NCBI GenBank assembly: GCA_947095535.1
Contig: OX352772.1
Coordinates: 182,956,240-183,020,239 of the forward strand
DNA from: Poecilobothrus nobilitatus
Taxonomy: Eukaryota; Arthropoda; Insecta; Diptera; Dolichopodidae
Direction of reading: 5' to 3'
Length of the DNA stretch: 64,000 nucleotides
Part shown: one piece after another, positions 43,440 to 55,357 of the stretch
Numbering within the stretch: position 1 is the first letter of the stretch
Layout: every line of letters starts with the position of its first letter
Notes under the pieces: generated by a model
What the model saw: the letters and a program-made list of their open reading frames with translations, nothing else
What the model was told of the DNA's origin: nothing
Database searches by the model: none
Made by a program: the position numbers and the translations under genes

Positions 43440-44606
43440 ATCCTCAAAATTTAAAGGTGTAATGTTCTCAAAATTTAAAGGTGTAATAATTTACATAATC
43501 TTACCAAATCTATCGGAGATCACCAGACCTTTAAGAGAACTATTGAAAACTGCAAATGCATGGGAATGGAATGATGAGAAAACGGCAAATTTTGCGAAAA
43601 TTAAATCTATTTTATGTAACACACCTGTTTTAAAGTATTATGATGTAGATGTTAGTGCTGTGGCTTTGGGAGCATGCCTCCTCCAAAATTATCAATCAGC
43701 GGTTAATGCTACAAAGGCATTAACATCCAGCTAACAAAATTGGCCTCAAATTGAAAAAGAAGCATACCCAATCAAATGTGGCTGTATGAAATTTCACCAA
43801 TATATATATAGAATCGGACCACAAATCTTGAGGCAATTTTCAAAAAACAATTACATGCAGCACCAGTAAGGCTCCAAAAAATCTTATTAGAAATATTATC
43901 ATATAATCCTGTAATCAAATATATAAGGGGTAAATATATACCAATAGCAGATTTGTTAAACAGAGACGGAAAATGAGAAAATGGAGAAGGCGAATCGTGT
44001 GATGTCCACACCTGTTACGTTGTCCAAATAGTGCTAGCAATGAGCGATTCAGCTAAAGAAAGATTTCAACAATCAACAAAAGAAGACAAAGAATTGCAAA
44101 TATTAATCGGTTTCATAAAAAATGGCTTTTCTAGAAAAATGAACAATCTATCAAAAAATTTCAAAAAATATGCAACTTTCCAAAATGAATTATCTTATAA
44201 CGATAGAATTATTTTTAAAGGTCATAAAATAATTGTTCCTGGAAAAGAAAAGGGTGTTATTATCAGAAATATTTCCAACGGACATCCAGGTATAGGAAAA
44301 GCATTAAGAAAAGCACGACAGTTTTTTGGTGTGACTTAACAGCTGATATTATAAAGTATAAAAAGGAGTGTTCAGTTTGTCAAAGAACACAACGCAGCAA
44401 GATAACTGAAAAAATTTTAGTAAAAGAAATACTGCAATTACCATTTGAGATTGTAGCAACAGATCTGTTTAATTTTCGGGGTGAAAATTATACAGTTCTA
44501 GCAGATCATGGACTCAGGATATTTTGATTTCAAAAAATTAATTTGCGAAACATCAAGCGAAATAATCAATAAATTAAAATCATGGTTTGCAATACATGAA
44601 AATGGA
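43440..44606 (+). pseudogene. Gypsy C fragment, plus orientation (RT end to integrase)
   Basis: RT/RNase H linker (LSEITRPLRELLKTANAWEWN, KIKSILCNTPVLKYYDVDVS), RNase H pieces (ESDHKSLEAIFKKQLHA in a shifted frame near 43815) and the integrase start (44031-44339: GHPGIGKALRKARQFF), then ECSVCQRTQRSKI and FEIVATDLFNFRGENY with the first catalytic Asp. It is cut at ~44606 in the integrase core, where the fold-back repeat begins. It is the inverted counterpart of ~47760-49870. Confidence 0.85.
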
Positions 44607-46101
44607 ATGGAAAAGGAAGTGGAGTTCAGTCAGTTTATGTTATTTGCAGATGACGTGTATTAGTGTATATTTTTTACGAGGGATGGTGGAAAACATCGAA
44701 CGTCACTTCAAACTGCACGAGGTTCCTTTGGGTAGTGTTGGACTTTAACCAATCAAAACCACCCCTTTTAAAACAAAAATTTTGAATGGATATCCTTTAA
44801 TACACAGTTATATAATGTACAATTTGGTTTTTGGGGAAAAGGGCAAGGAAATTGGGTTTGAGAAATTGGATTTGAGATAATAAGGATTACTTATGGATAA
44901 TGGAGGAAAAAATTTGGAGAGTTGTTTTGAAGAAAAATGTTAATGTTCTTTTTAAATTTCGTTGTATCGTACATATATAAATTACCAACTTTTGGGAGCA
45001 CATCTGTAGGTTCCATAAAGTTCCATAAATGAAAAATTCGAGTTAACTTGAATTTGTTTGTTCGAATTTGCGATAAGTTGATAAGTTGATTCAGTTATCT
45101 TGCTTTTTTGTGCTAGCACAATTAATAAAATGTTCCGGAGTAATGGAATCATATTTAAAACTCAGAAGCTTGCAGATCAAGTTAACAACAACAAAAATAT
45201 AACAAATATACCGAAATTAATATTAAAAACACTTCTATACAAAATATTACTAACAAGCCTACTGCGAAGTGCTCTACCAACTAATTTTACTAACGCAGAC
45301 AATAGAATAACAAAACTAGAAGAACAAAGTGTATTCCAAATTATAAAACAAGACGAAATACCACTAATTCAAAATTTCTCAAAAATTTTACATATTATCG
45401 ACCCGTACGAACTAGAGACAGCACTAGATAAAATTAACGAAACAATAACCATCATATTCTCATCACACGAAGATAAATTACTAGAAAATCAACTTGTAAC
45501 TCAAGTGACTCAAACAAGACATAGCGCTATAAAGGCTTTTGAACATAAGCGGAAAGTTGCAAACTGGCTTTTTGGACTTGTAGATACCGACGACAAAATT
45601 GAAATTAAAGAAAATTCAAAAAGCTTACACTTGAACAACCATCAACTTATCGCAAATTCGAACAAACAAATTCAAATTAACTCGAATTTTTCATTTATGG
45701 AACCTTATACCTACAGATGTGCTCCCAAAAGTTGGTAATTTGTATGTGTACGATACAACGAAATTTAAGAAGAACATTAACATCTTTCTTCAAAATAACT
45801 CTCCAAATTTTTTCCTCCATTCTCCATAAGTAATCCGTATTATCTCAAACCCAATTTCCTTGCCTTTTTCCCCAAAACCAAATTGTACATTATATCACTA
45901 TGTATTAAAGGATATCCATCCTAAAGTTTTCTTTTAAAGGGGGTGGTTTTGGTTGGTGAAAGTGCAACACTACCCAAAGGAGCCTCGTGCAGTTCTTTGG
46001 AGTGACGTTCGATGTTTTCCACCGTCCCTCGTAAAAAAAAAATACACTAATGCGTCATCTGCAAATAACATCAACTGACTGAACTCCACTTCCTTTTCCA
46101 T
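44607..46101. repeat. Fold-back palindrome with ~470-bp arms
   Basis: Left arm 44607-45081 and right arm 45641-46101 are inverted copies with moderate divergence (for example GGAAAAGGAAGTGGAGTTCA on the left and its complement at 46080-46098). The ~560-bp loop holds an env-like coding segment. The arms contain a piece of non-LTR RT and the end of the env-like reading, so the inversion arose after these two were already joined. Confidence 0.85.
45130..45738 (+). pseudogene. Env-like fragment in the palindrome loop
   Basis: About 200 residues open, starting MFRSNGIIFKTQKLADQ. Near the end it reads FEHKRKVANWLFGLVDTDDK, followed by ENSKSLHLNNHQLI and NSNKQIQINSNF. A basic stretch, then NWLFG..D.DD and Asn-rich helix resembles the region around the cleavage site and fusion segment in insect errantivirus Env. 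It matches no other part of the window at the level I can see. It is probably truncated at both ends. Confidence 0.45.
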
Positions 46102-46770
46102 ATCATCCATATCTAAGAAATAGAAGAACTCCAAGTACACTTCCCTGCGGAACACCCAAATTTACTTCTACTAATTCGAACGTTACATCACCAATCTTTG
46201 TCCGTTATTTCCTTTCAAACAAATACGATTCAAACCATTTAAATTCTGCACCACGAATATCTGGAGTAAAAGTTTTCTGTCCAGAGTTTCGACAATTTTT
46301 TTTAAATCAAGGAAAATAGCGACATTCACCTTTTTTTCATCTATAGCTGATTTCCAATTTGCAATGACCAAATTTAACAAAGATTCACAACTGTGATGTT
46401 GTCTAAAACCTGATTGATTACCCGATATTAGATTATTTTCGTCCAAAATTGCCTGAAGTTGGACATATACCACATTCTCCAAAATATTTGCTTGCATAGA
46501 GATCATATTAACTGTTCCAAATTCTTTTGCTAACCTTGCATTTTTAATTTTTTCCAACTAAAGATTCTTTGTAACTATCAGGTAAAGTTCCGATATTTAG
46601 CGAATCATTAATTAGTTCGACCATTCTATTTCCAAATAAATGATATATATCCAATATTATACCTTTGTTTATGAAATTCAAATCCTTCTTATTGTTCATT
46701 GATCTAATAAATAATTCTTTTTAATTCAGTAATAGAAATAAATTTGCACCTAAAGTTTAAATCTTGATAT
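45975..46770 (-). pseudogene. Non-LTR retrotransposon RT fragment
   Basis: Minus strand: LARLAKEF-type start, then VYVQLQAILDENNLISGNQS, GFRQHHSCESLLNLVI, VNVAIFLDLKK (palm Asp), and after a gap MEKEVEFSQLMLFADDALVYF with the FADD box (45970-46155). Jockey/I-type layout. The stretch left of 46101 is also part of the palindrome arm, and a mirrored copy of the FADD segment is at 44607-44720. The remainder of the element is missing. Confidence 0.8.
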
Positions 46771-46996
46771 TGATTTTTTACAAATATTATTGCATATCAT
46801 GTCATCTTTCTTTTTTTTATTTTAATTAAATTACATAGTAGTAAATAATAAAATTTTTGTTTTAATTGCGTAGTAATAAAAAATAATTCTTTTTTTTTTT
46901 TATTAATATATAGTAGTACAAAATAGAGTTAAATTAATATTTCTGTCTTCAAACTTATTTCCCATCCATAATAAAATCATTTTTAAATTTTTCAGG

Positions 46997-48290
46997 TTAT
47001 CGAATTATTCTTCCTGACCTTGTGGTTTTCTTTGCTGTGGAATTTTGATTGTTGTTATTGATCGTGTTACGTACTATTTCATTCTTAGTTGTTTGGTTTA
47101 CATCTTGATTTGATTTTACTGTCCCACTGGTATCTGGTGTTGTTACTGGTTGTGAGTGTGGTAAATAATCATATTCAATGTTATTTGGGATAATTGCCTC
47201 AGTCTTTTGTATTATTGAAAAATTTCGTCTCATTACTGTAGCATTACTCGTTTTGACTTTGTATAAATTGGGATACTTGGTTTTTCAGCAATTACTCCAC
47301 TTTCCCAATCTCTATTATTCTTCTGAATTCTCATTTTCTGACCTACTTCGAATTCCTGTGACTCTTTTGCACTACGATTTGCATATAATTTTTGCTCTTC
47401 TCTTAATTTTCTTAATTTTTCTTCAACACCTGATAATATTTTTGGTTTGAAAAGTTCCGTTGAGCAAGGAACGTTCATTCTGGTAATTCTGCTCATTAAT
47501 CTTTCATTAGGTGAACCTAAAATGATATTTCTTGGCGTATTTCTTATGTGGAGCAATATGATTTGAATATCGTATTTTTTATGGTGACATTTTCTTAATA
47601 TTTGTTTGGATTCTTGTACAAATCTTTCTGCAAAACCGTTACTTCTTGGAAAATATAGACTATATGTTACGTGCTTGATTTTCCATGTCCTTGCAAACTT
47701 TTTAAACTTTACTGACAAATACTGCGGGCCATTATCTGATTCCAATATCCTTGGAATACCATGTATTGCAAAGCATGATTTTAATTTATTGATTATTTCG
47801 GAAGTTAATTTTTTGAATCAAAATATCCTGAATCCATGATCTGCTAGAACTGTATAATTTTCACCGCGAAAATTAAACAGATCTGTTGCTACAATTTCAA
47901 ATTGTAATTGCGGTATTTCTTTTACTAACATTTTTTCAGTTATCTTGCTGCGTTGTGTTCTGTGACAAACTGAGCACTCCTTTTTATACTTTATAATATC
48001 AGCTGTTAAGTCACACCAAAATAAAAACTGTCGTGCTTTTTTTAATGCTTTTCCTATACCTGGATGTCCGTTGTAAATATCTCTGATAATAACATTCTTT
48101 TCTTTTCCAGGAACAATTATTTATGACCTTTAAAAATAATTCTATCGTTATAAGATAATTCATCTTGGAAAGTTGCATATTTTTTGAAATTTTTTGATAG
48201 ATTGTTCATTTTTCTAGGAAAGCCATTTTTTATGAAACCGATTAATATTTGCAATTCTTTGTCTACTTTTGCTGACTGTTGAAATCTTTC
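46997..48290 (-). pseudogene. Gypsy C integrase
   Basis: Zinc-finger end ECSVCHRTQRSKI near 47970, first catalytic Asp in FEIVATDLFNF (~47885), second Asp in MESDNGPQYLSVKF (~47740), Glu in RSNGFAERFVQESK (~47620). The C-terminal domain is 47233-47560 and the Pol tail ends RSGRIIR at 46997. All three catalytic residues persist, though frameshifts near 47240 and 47830 break the gene. Confidence 0.85.
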
Positions 48291-48295
48291 CTTAG

Positions 48296-49281
48296 CTGGA
48301 GTGGCAGCATGTAAAACGTGACGTTAAAAAATAAACGAAACAAAATTTGTGCGAAACAAAAATTTTGTGGTAGCACGGAAAACGTCACGTTAAAAATTTA
48401 TATTCGAAAATTGGAAAATTATTTTGACAACCGAAGTGACGTATCAAAAATTTCAAAAATACCAAAAATAATAATAAACAAAAAAATAAGTATATAGACT
48501 ATAGAGGCAAATCAAAATAAATTTTAAAATATTTCAGGTAAGTTTATTATAAATAAATAATGTTTGTTTTTGAGTCATCAGATGAAAGTTCTTCCGACGA
48601 TGAAAGAAAAACCCAAAGCACTGTTCCTTTTAATAATTCTTCTAGGGCAGGAATCCCACCAATGTTACAAATTTATTGAATGTCGGTACTTAGAGTATTT
48701 CACTTGGCTTTTTCTCTTATTGTTAAGTAATTGAAATCAAATAGAAAATGTTAAATGTTGGATATTATCTATGTATTAATATTGGACATTATAACAGGAA
48801 TTAAAGTAAATAAAAAATAAAAAAATATTTTCAATCAAAGAAATTATTTGTTTTTGTTAACTTTTTAATGTGTGTACCTAGGTAAAACGTATTGAATGTT
48901 AAAATATATCAACATTTAATATATAGTTAAAAGTCGTGAAAGACACTATGAACAATGGATCTCTGTAGAATTGTTATGGGAGGAAATTTAAATTGAAACA
49001 CATTTTTAATTTAAAAAGAAAATTTTATTTTTAGAGTTATAATTAATATATTGATATAAAAAAACAATTAAATTTAGCAACTTAACTAAGCAACGATAAC
49101 AAAACTATAACTTTCAAAAATCAACGTCACATTAAAAAAAAACGAACGTGACGTTCCCTGCATGCTATCGAAAAAACGTATCGTTTCCATTTTTGACAGA
49201 AAATTAACGTCACGTTATGGTACCAAAATGGTTGTTACGTTTTTTTAATGAACGTAACAAAATTTCATGCTGCCACTCCAG
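48296..49281. mobile_element. Non-autonomous DNA transposon with 16-bp inverted repeats
   Basis: 986 bp bounded by CTGGAGTGGCAGCATG and its exact complement. The subterminal regions share many CGTGACGTTA/TAACGTCACG motifs. Inside, 48559-48678 on the plus strand encodes a short peptide MFVFESSDESSSDDERKTQ that stops soon after. Its acidic Ser/Asp start recalls the N-terminus of PIF/Harbinger-type proteins, but the superfamily is uncertain. Comparison with the plus-strand Gypsy C copy shows it is an insertion. No clear target duplication. Confidence 0.7.
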
Positions 49282-49299
49282 AATAGCTCATTGCTAGCA

Positions 49300-49855
49300 C
49301 AATTTGGACACCATACGATTCACCTTCTTCTCCATTTTCTCGTTTTCCGTCTCTGTTTAACAAATCTGCTATTGGTATATCTTTACCCCTTATATATTTG
49401 ATGACAGGATTATATGGTAATATTTCTAATATGATTTTTTGGACCCTTACTGGTGCTGCATGTAATTGTTTTTTGAAAATTGCCTCAAGTGATTTGTGGT
49501 CCCATTTTATATATAATTATTTCCCATATATATATTGGTGAAATTTCATACAGTCACATTTGATTGGGTATGCTTCTTTTTCAATTTGAGGCCAATTTTG
49601 TTAGCTAGATGTTAATTCCTTTGTAGCATTAACCACTGGTTGATAATTTTGGAGGAGTCATGCTCCCAAAGCCACAGCACTAACATCTACTGATAATGTT
49701 ACATAATCATTTACATTATAATGCTTCAAAACAGGTGTGTTATATAAAATAGTTTTAATTTTCTCAAAATTTGCCCTTTTGTCATCATTCCATTCCCATG
49801 CATTTGTATCTCCGATAGATTTGGTATGAATTTTCCTACATAGTTCACCATACAT
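49300..49855 (-). pseudogene. Gypsy C RNase H region
   Basis: TNAWEWNDDKRANFEKIKTI and VTLSVDVSAVALGA (49658-49855), where the metal-binding Asp of RNase H is visible in LSVDVSA. The counterpart of the DHKSLEAI block lies near 49490. Several stops. It lacks ~30 bp that the plus-strand copy at 43525-43555 has. Confidence 0.75.
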
Positions 49856-49882
49856 AAAAACCTTTGTAGTTGGTTGAGATTT

Positions 49883-50640
49883 TTAGGTGCTTGAAATTCT
49901 TGGATCGCCTAGTATCTTTTCAGCATCAACTTCTAGTCGCTTGGCTGAAAAAATATGACCCAAAAATTTGATCTTATCTGTATGAAAAATACACTTATCT
50001 GTGTTGAGTGTTAATTCAGCCTTGCTCGACTTCTGCAAAACTTTCATTAATAGTTCATCCAGTTCTTTATGTGTTTTTACAGGTAGAAATACATCGTCCA
50101 TGCATATTTCCACACCTATCAAACCTTTTGCATTTATACCTTCCCCATGGATTTGATAACACCAAATATTTTTGCGAGTGTTTTGATATTTTAATTTGCC
50201 AAAATCCTTTGTTGCAATCTAATTTGGCAAAATGTTCAGAGCAATTAACCTTTGTTGCTATTGATTCTACAGTTTTGAGTGGATGATGTCTCCTCTTGAT
50301 ACTTTTGTTTAGCTCAGTGGCACATCTAAGAACATTCTAATTTTCCCTTTACGAAGGGACGGTGATGGTTCAATTATTGATTCTATAACTCCATCTTCTA
50401 CCATGTTATTCAGCTCTTCTTTAACTTTTTGCTGGATTGCGCAAGGTATTCGTCTAGGTAGTATTGTTTTAAATTTTGGATTATCTATAAAATCTAGTAT
50501 CATATTCAAAATTTTTGTGGCAGCCCAGAGCATTAAACAGGTTTAACTTTTCTGCCTCTTCTTTCATATTTATAACATTAACTCTTTTGATGAGTTCCAA
50601 CTTATGCAGCTTGCCTTTCCCAAAATAGGTCGCAATTCTT
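49883..50640 (-). pseudogene. Gypsy C reverse transcriptase
   Basis: 50309-50533 carries the N-terminal fingers (RRIPCAIQQKVKEELNNMVE, DGVIESI). The palm CNKGFWQIKI is readable near 50200. 49883-50122 has VEICMDDVFLPVKTHKELDE, where the YxDD box reads CMDD, then KIKFLGHIFS. Frameshifts and stops between segments. Confidence 0.85.
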
Positions 50641-50739
50641 CGTTGATTACTTTGCATTTTATTTGGGCTGGTTTTCCTTTAATTAAACAATTTGCTGTTA
50701 ACCTGGCCTATTACTTGAATTATGTCCTTACTGTATATA

Positions 50740-51721
50740 ATTAATTTTTTCGCCTCAGTTGCTTCCATTTTTAATTTTAATTTTGCTACGTATCTTTTTG
50801 ATAGTACATTACAATCTGCGCCGCTGTCTAGTCTTATGTTAATAATTTTTTGTCAAACATGATAATCTCTGTCCACTCATCTTCTTTTTTAAAATTTGTA
50901 CTATTTATATTGTTGACGAAATATTTGTTATCGTCACTATCGTTTTTAATTATTTTCTACTTTTACTTTTTTATTATGTTGAAATTCTTTACTTTTCTTA
51001 TTTTCTAGATCCTGTTTTAATGTACTTTTACACATTTTTGCAAAATGTCCAGTTTTCTGACATTTCTTGCATGTTTTTTGGAATGCTGGGCAACTTTTAT
51101 TTTTATGTTTAGTTCCGCATCGTTTACAAAAAAAACTTTGTTTCACCCCTTGATCTCACTAGATTGGTTGCTGGATTTTCTTTTTCTTGTTTTAGCTTTT
51201 CATTACTCTTAAATGCCTGCTCTTCGTTTCGACACAACTTGGACTCTTTGTCTAATGTCAGATTTTCCTCAAAAAATAATCTCTCTCGAAATTTGTCTGA
51301 TCGTAATCCCACAACAATTTGATCAATTGTAAATTCATCTTCTCTCTGATCGTAGCTACATTTTTTTAGCTGTAGCTGCAACCTTTGTATAAAGTCATTG
51401 AAAGTTTCATCTTCTTTTTGATATACATATTCTATTAAACTGACATCTTTCGTAGATTTTGTTAGGTTCTGGACTAAAATGTCTACCTATTTTATCTACA
51501 ATTATCTCGACGTCTTTTAAATCGCCTCTACCTATTACTGTGAGAAAATTTGAAACTCTTATTTCTCCATTTTCTTTATTTACTTTTGCAGTTATTGCGT
51601 AGTATTTGTAAGATTTCAACCAATCTTTCCACTCTTGTGCCTGATCAATATCTTTTGATATGATCAACGCTTTTGGTAAACATGATTTTCCTTTTTTTGT
51701 GTTTCTGATTATATTTAACAA
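50740..51721 (-). pseudogene. Gypsy C gag and protease
   Basis: Gag pieces: 51407-51721 (QAQEWKDWLKSYKYYAITAK), 51124-51381 (FTIDQIVVGLRSDKFRERL) and the nucleocapsid 50946-51146 with two knuckles (CKRCGTKHKNKSC, CKKCQKTGHFAKMC). The protease active site reads RLDSGADCNVLSKRYV near 50815-50850 in another frame. Confidence 0.82.
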
Positions 51722-51730
51722 ATTAACTTT

Positions 51731-52369
51731 CTATTTTAATTATTCTTATTACAATACTTCTTTTTTTTTATAGGGATTAATTTAAATTTTTGAAAAAAAA
51801 ATACTTTGTTTCTTTTATTATATAGCACTACCATTTCATTTCCAAGAATCTTTAAATGGATGAATGGAGCAAAAGACTCTTGAAATGGATGAATGGATGG
51901 AGAATCTTAACCTCTTATTTCTTTCGCAGTGGTTTGCAACTTCTTTTTTTTGATCCATGTTCATTCACTTGATAACAAAACATTTTTTTATATTATTTCT
52001 TATTTATATTGTTTTTTATCGTTGTAACATTATTTTTATTTCATACTTTTTTTTTATTTTTACAGAACAAATTTTTTTTTAAATATTTTTTTACTTTTGA
52101 CATCATGTGAGCATATCTCTTAGCCAAAAACGTCTATTTTATTGAACTGTCATTCTATTACAATTGCTGAACCTATGTTTACATGACTTGACATTAGTTA
52201 TTATACGGTACGTTTACAAATATTATTGCATATCATGGCACTGTATACTAATATCATGGCACCCACAATACTAATAATAATGGCACCCACTGTATACTAA
52301 TATCATAGCACCCACAATACTAATAATAATTTCATAGTCAAAAATTTGGCTTTTTCAACTTTATTTATG
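51731..52369. repeat. AT-rich stretch with a 49-bp tandem repeat
   Basis: Nothing coding. At 52240-52332 a 49-bp unit is repeated nearly twice, built from ACTGTATACTAATATCATGG and CACCCACAATACTAATAATA. Part may be an LTR remnant of Gypsy C. Confidence 0.55.
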
Positions 52370-53420
52370 TAGTCCTCTAGTAGATCTGTCCTTTTTTTCT
52401 TACTAACACGACCTGGATTGCACAATCAGGTGTCCTTTTACGATTCCGTCATTCAATCATTGTTTCACTTGTTGTTCAATTATTTTTTGTTTGAAAGAAG
52501 GGAACCTTCTTGGTTGTCTATAAACTGGAGTGTCATCTGAGGTTACCATTTTCATTTGTATTCGGGATTCCACAGGGACTTCGTTTACGGTGGAAGTTGA
52601 TGCATAGTTGATTTTAGTTGAAGATATGACTTTTTCAGCTTCATTTTTAGTACTACTTAGGTGACTAAGATCAACGGAATCTTTAATATTATTTTAATTT
52701 AATTATTATTTACTCGTTTAAGTTAATTTTTGCTAGGTGACAACTCATCCGTGTCATTGGTTTTTTCAAATGCTTCCAATTCGTTCTTACTACTTTTAAA
52801 GGACATGTTTTTCTTAATTGTAATTTTTCCAGTAGAAATGTTTACAGTAGGTTGTTTTAATAACGTCATACCGATTATCATATCTGGCTTAATCTTTTAC
52901 AGCATATACTTCGACGTTTTTATAAATTTTTCCATTAACTTCTACATTCACTTTACAAGATCCTAATGTAATTATATCTGTGCCAAGCTCAGAGTTTGCA
53001 GTGGCTGAATTCCTAAAACAGTTTTTGAATTTATTAATTTAAAATAACATTATTTTATCAAGCAGATATTCAAATTCAATATTATTAATTTTTACTGTAT
53101 ACAAGTGTTAGGTTTTGAAATTTGCTGGAAATCTGACGCATCTACATTTTGTTCTACAAAATAATTATGTTTAAACGACGTGCTAAGAATAGGTTCTTTG
53201 CAGTCTGGTTTCTTGTTGTCATATTGACTACATCTAAAGCATTTTAGGCCTTTCTCTTTTTGTGTGCAGTTGTAAAACTCGCGATTATATTCACCGCAAT
53301 AGAAACAATAATGTTGTCTTGTTTTAGAATTAAATTCCTACCACGGACAAAAAAAAAATTAAAACTCCTGTAATATATTTTTACGCGTGTTAATTGTTTT
53401 TTTAGTTGTATAGCGTTCCA
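52370..53420 (-). pseudogene. Gypsy E 5' half: gag end, protease, RT start
   Basis: Minus strand 53330-53180 reads QHYCFYCGEYNREFYNC and LKCFRCSQYDNKKPDC, two zinc knuckles. 52990-52860 resembles a protease body (ITLGSCKVNVEVNGK). 52570-52440 reads VTSDDTPVYRQPRRFPSFKQ and KIIEQQVKQ, the conserved RT entry segment of Gypsy pol. The element ends abruptly near 52370, so most of RT, RNase H and integrase are absent. Different in sequence from Gypsy A-D. Confidence 0.7.
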
Positions 53421-53765
53421 GTGTTGCAATCCCTTAAAAATTGTACAAAGGCCCTATTTTCAGAGTTATATATTTCAGGCTATGCGTAGTAGTTTCACAA
53501 TATAAAAACGCTGTAAGACGTAAATTTTTTTAGCTCTGTAACACAAAATCAAAATTATATAATATTTTGTAATTTACTATTTATATTTATCGTTATGTGA
53601 AAACCAAATTATGCATTAATTTTCTATCTTTATAACTTCGGCACGCTTTTAGATAGAGACTTGAAATTTTGAGACAAGAAAGAACTTTTAGAATTAGTAT
53701 AAGTTTTCTCATAAATTTTTTTTGTATCGCCCCTCTGTTTAACAGTTATTACAGCTCAACTATTG
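53421..53765. repeat. Partial copy of the repeat found at 62585-63853
   Basis: Shares long blocks with 63235-63600, for example ACAAGAAAGAACTTTTAGAA and TTTACCGTTATGTGAAAACC-like segments, in the same order and orientation. Here only about one unit is present, without the terminal repeats. Confidence 0.75.
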
Positions 53766-54267
53766 AAAATATCCGCTGATAATTTTATCTTGAAATTCTC
53801 TTAACAATGCTTTTCTTAATTGTGCATAATTTAACGGTTTCGCTTCATAGTTATGGCGGGTAACGCCAATTTTAATGGAAATTCCGTTAATTTAAGTGTA
53901 TCCATGAATTTTATTCTTTTAATTATTATAACACAACTCAAATTATCGTATTTAAACATTAATTATATTTGTAATAGGTAATTAGTTTTTCTTGTTATTC
54001 TATTTGTATATTTTAGAGGTATGATTAATTGGAATAATTAATGAGTGCTTCTATCGTTATTATAATTGTATATTTTAGATATGTTTAATTGTAATATTAT
54101 GTAGGTGCGAATATTTTGCTAAAGGGCGATCCTCTTATTATGTGAACTCTTGTGTTCAGCACTTAACTCCCTTCCTAGTGATAACGTCTGAAAATATTAG
54201 CAAAGACAATAATACAAAGTTTGAGAGTGTACATTTCAATGGAAAGTAACTGACTGACAAATCTTCT
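53766..54267. other. AT-rich stretch, no gene seen
   Basis: No coding or repeat identity found. It may include the 3' LTR of Gypsy D, which I could not delimit. Confidence 0.4.
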
Positions 54268-55340
54268 TTACTGGGCATGTGTGCTTAAAATTTCAAAAGC
54301 TGTTTTTAATCTTTCAATTGAAATAGATACATTTTTATTTTTAATATTTAAGAGAAAGTATTTTGTAAATTTTCTTACTACTTTCATACGGGGTAGAAAA
54401 TCCTGTTTTGACGCGATCGACTCCAATAAATGCGTGAGAACAGTTTTCAAGATCTTTAGGAAAATAACTTTTGACATTGTTAGTACAGCGGGTTTCCGTA
54501 GATCTTAAATTTGACATATAAGATCGAATTCGTTTTATAAAATTATTTTTTTCTAATTAATTTTGTGGAGTAGAATTATAGGTGACGAATTTTCCAGGTA
54601 TGCGTAAAGTTTCACCGTACAGCATTTCTACAGGTGTGCATTTGAGATCTTCTTTAATTGCAACTCTGATACCTAATAACACAAATGGTAACTCTTCACT
54701 ACAGCTTACCGTGCTATAGCGTCCTAACAAGCATGATTTTAACTGCCGATGAAATCTTTTGACCATACCGCTTGCGAATGATAGTTTGTAGTCCTGATTC
54801 GTTAGATATCCAATATTTTACTTAATTCAGCAAAAAGTCTGGATTCAAATTGGGTTCCTTGATCAGTTGTGATTTTTGAAGGAATACTAAATCTAGAAAC
54901 ATAATTCAGCAGAGTTTGGATTCAAATTGGGTTCCTTGATCAGTTGTGATTTTCGAAGCAATACCAAATCTAGAATGATATGTGATATCAAAGTTAGGGC
55001 ATTTATTTCTGCAGACATGTCCGTTATAGGGTACGCTTTTGGCCACCTGGAAAACCGATCAACGACAGTGAGTATACGACAGTTCGAATCTGCCTTGTGG
55101 TATTTCTATTTTATCTGTTGTAACTTTAACATGTCTAAATTCTCTAGATTTTTTGCACTGAACACCATACTTTGTCCAGTTGTTTAGATTGATGTTCATG
55201 AAGTATCGAGATGTAATTAGTTTCCTTGTTCCTCTAACATCCGGATGCGAAAGGTTGTGTAACTTATTATAGATTCTGAATATGAACGACCAGGGACAAA
55301 AAGGCCTATTTATTTTAGTTGCGTTAGACTTAGAGATGTT
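54268..55340 (-). pseudogene. Gypsy D integrase and C-terminal tail
   Basis: 54557-54766 starts GMVKRFHRQLKSCLLGRYS; the first residues correspond to the GMVERFHRQLK motif, so the catalytic Glu is Lys here. Upstream fragments around 55050 (WPKAYPIT-like) and 54860 (TDQGTQFE-like) mark the first and second Asp regions. 54268-54477 is the tail with KYFLLNIKNKNVSISIERLK. A ~50-bp segment near 54840-54960 is duplicated (TTGGATTCAAATTGGGTTCC appears twice in part). Confidence 0.75.
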
Positions 55341-55357
55341 TTAGTTTGCATATTTTT

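Larger units (their letters stand above)
46780..51730 (-). mobile_element. Gypsy C, main copy (Mag-like), minus orientation
   Basis: Gene order in element orientation: gag (51721 leftwards), protease (~50850), RT (50640-49883), RNase H (49855-49300), integrase (48290-46997). A 986-bp DNA transposon interrupts it at 48296-49281. Integrase and RT sequences suggest a Mag/K02A2.6-like clade. I could not define LTRs with confidence. A 25-bp segment TTTACAAATATTATTGCATA at ~46778 recurs at ~52213 and may be an LTR remnant. Confidence 0.75.
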
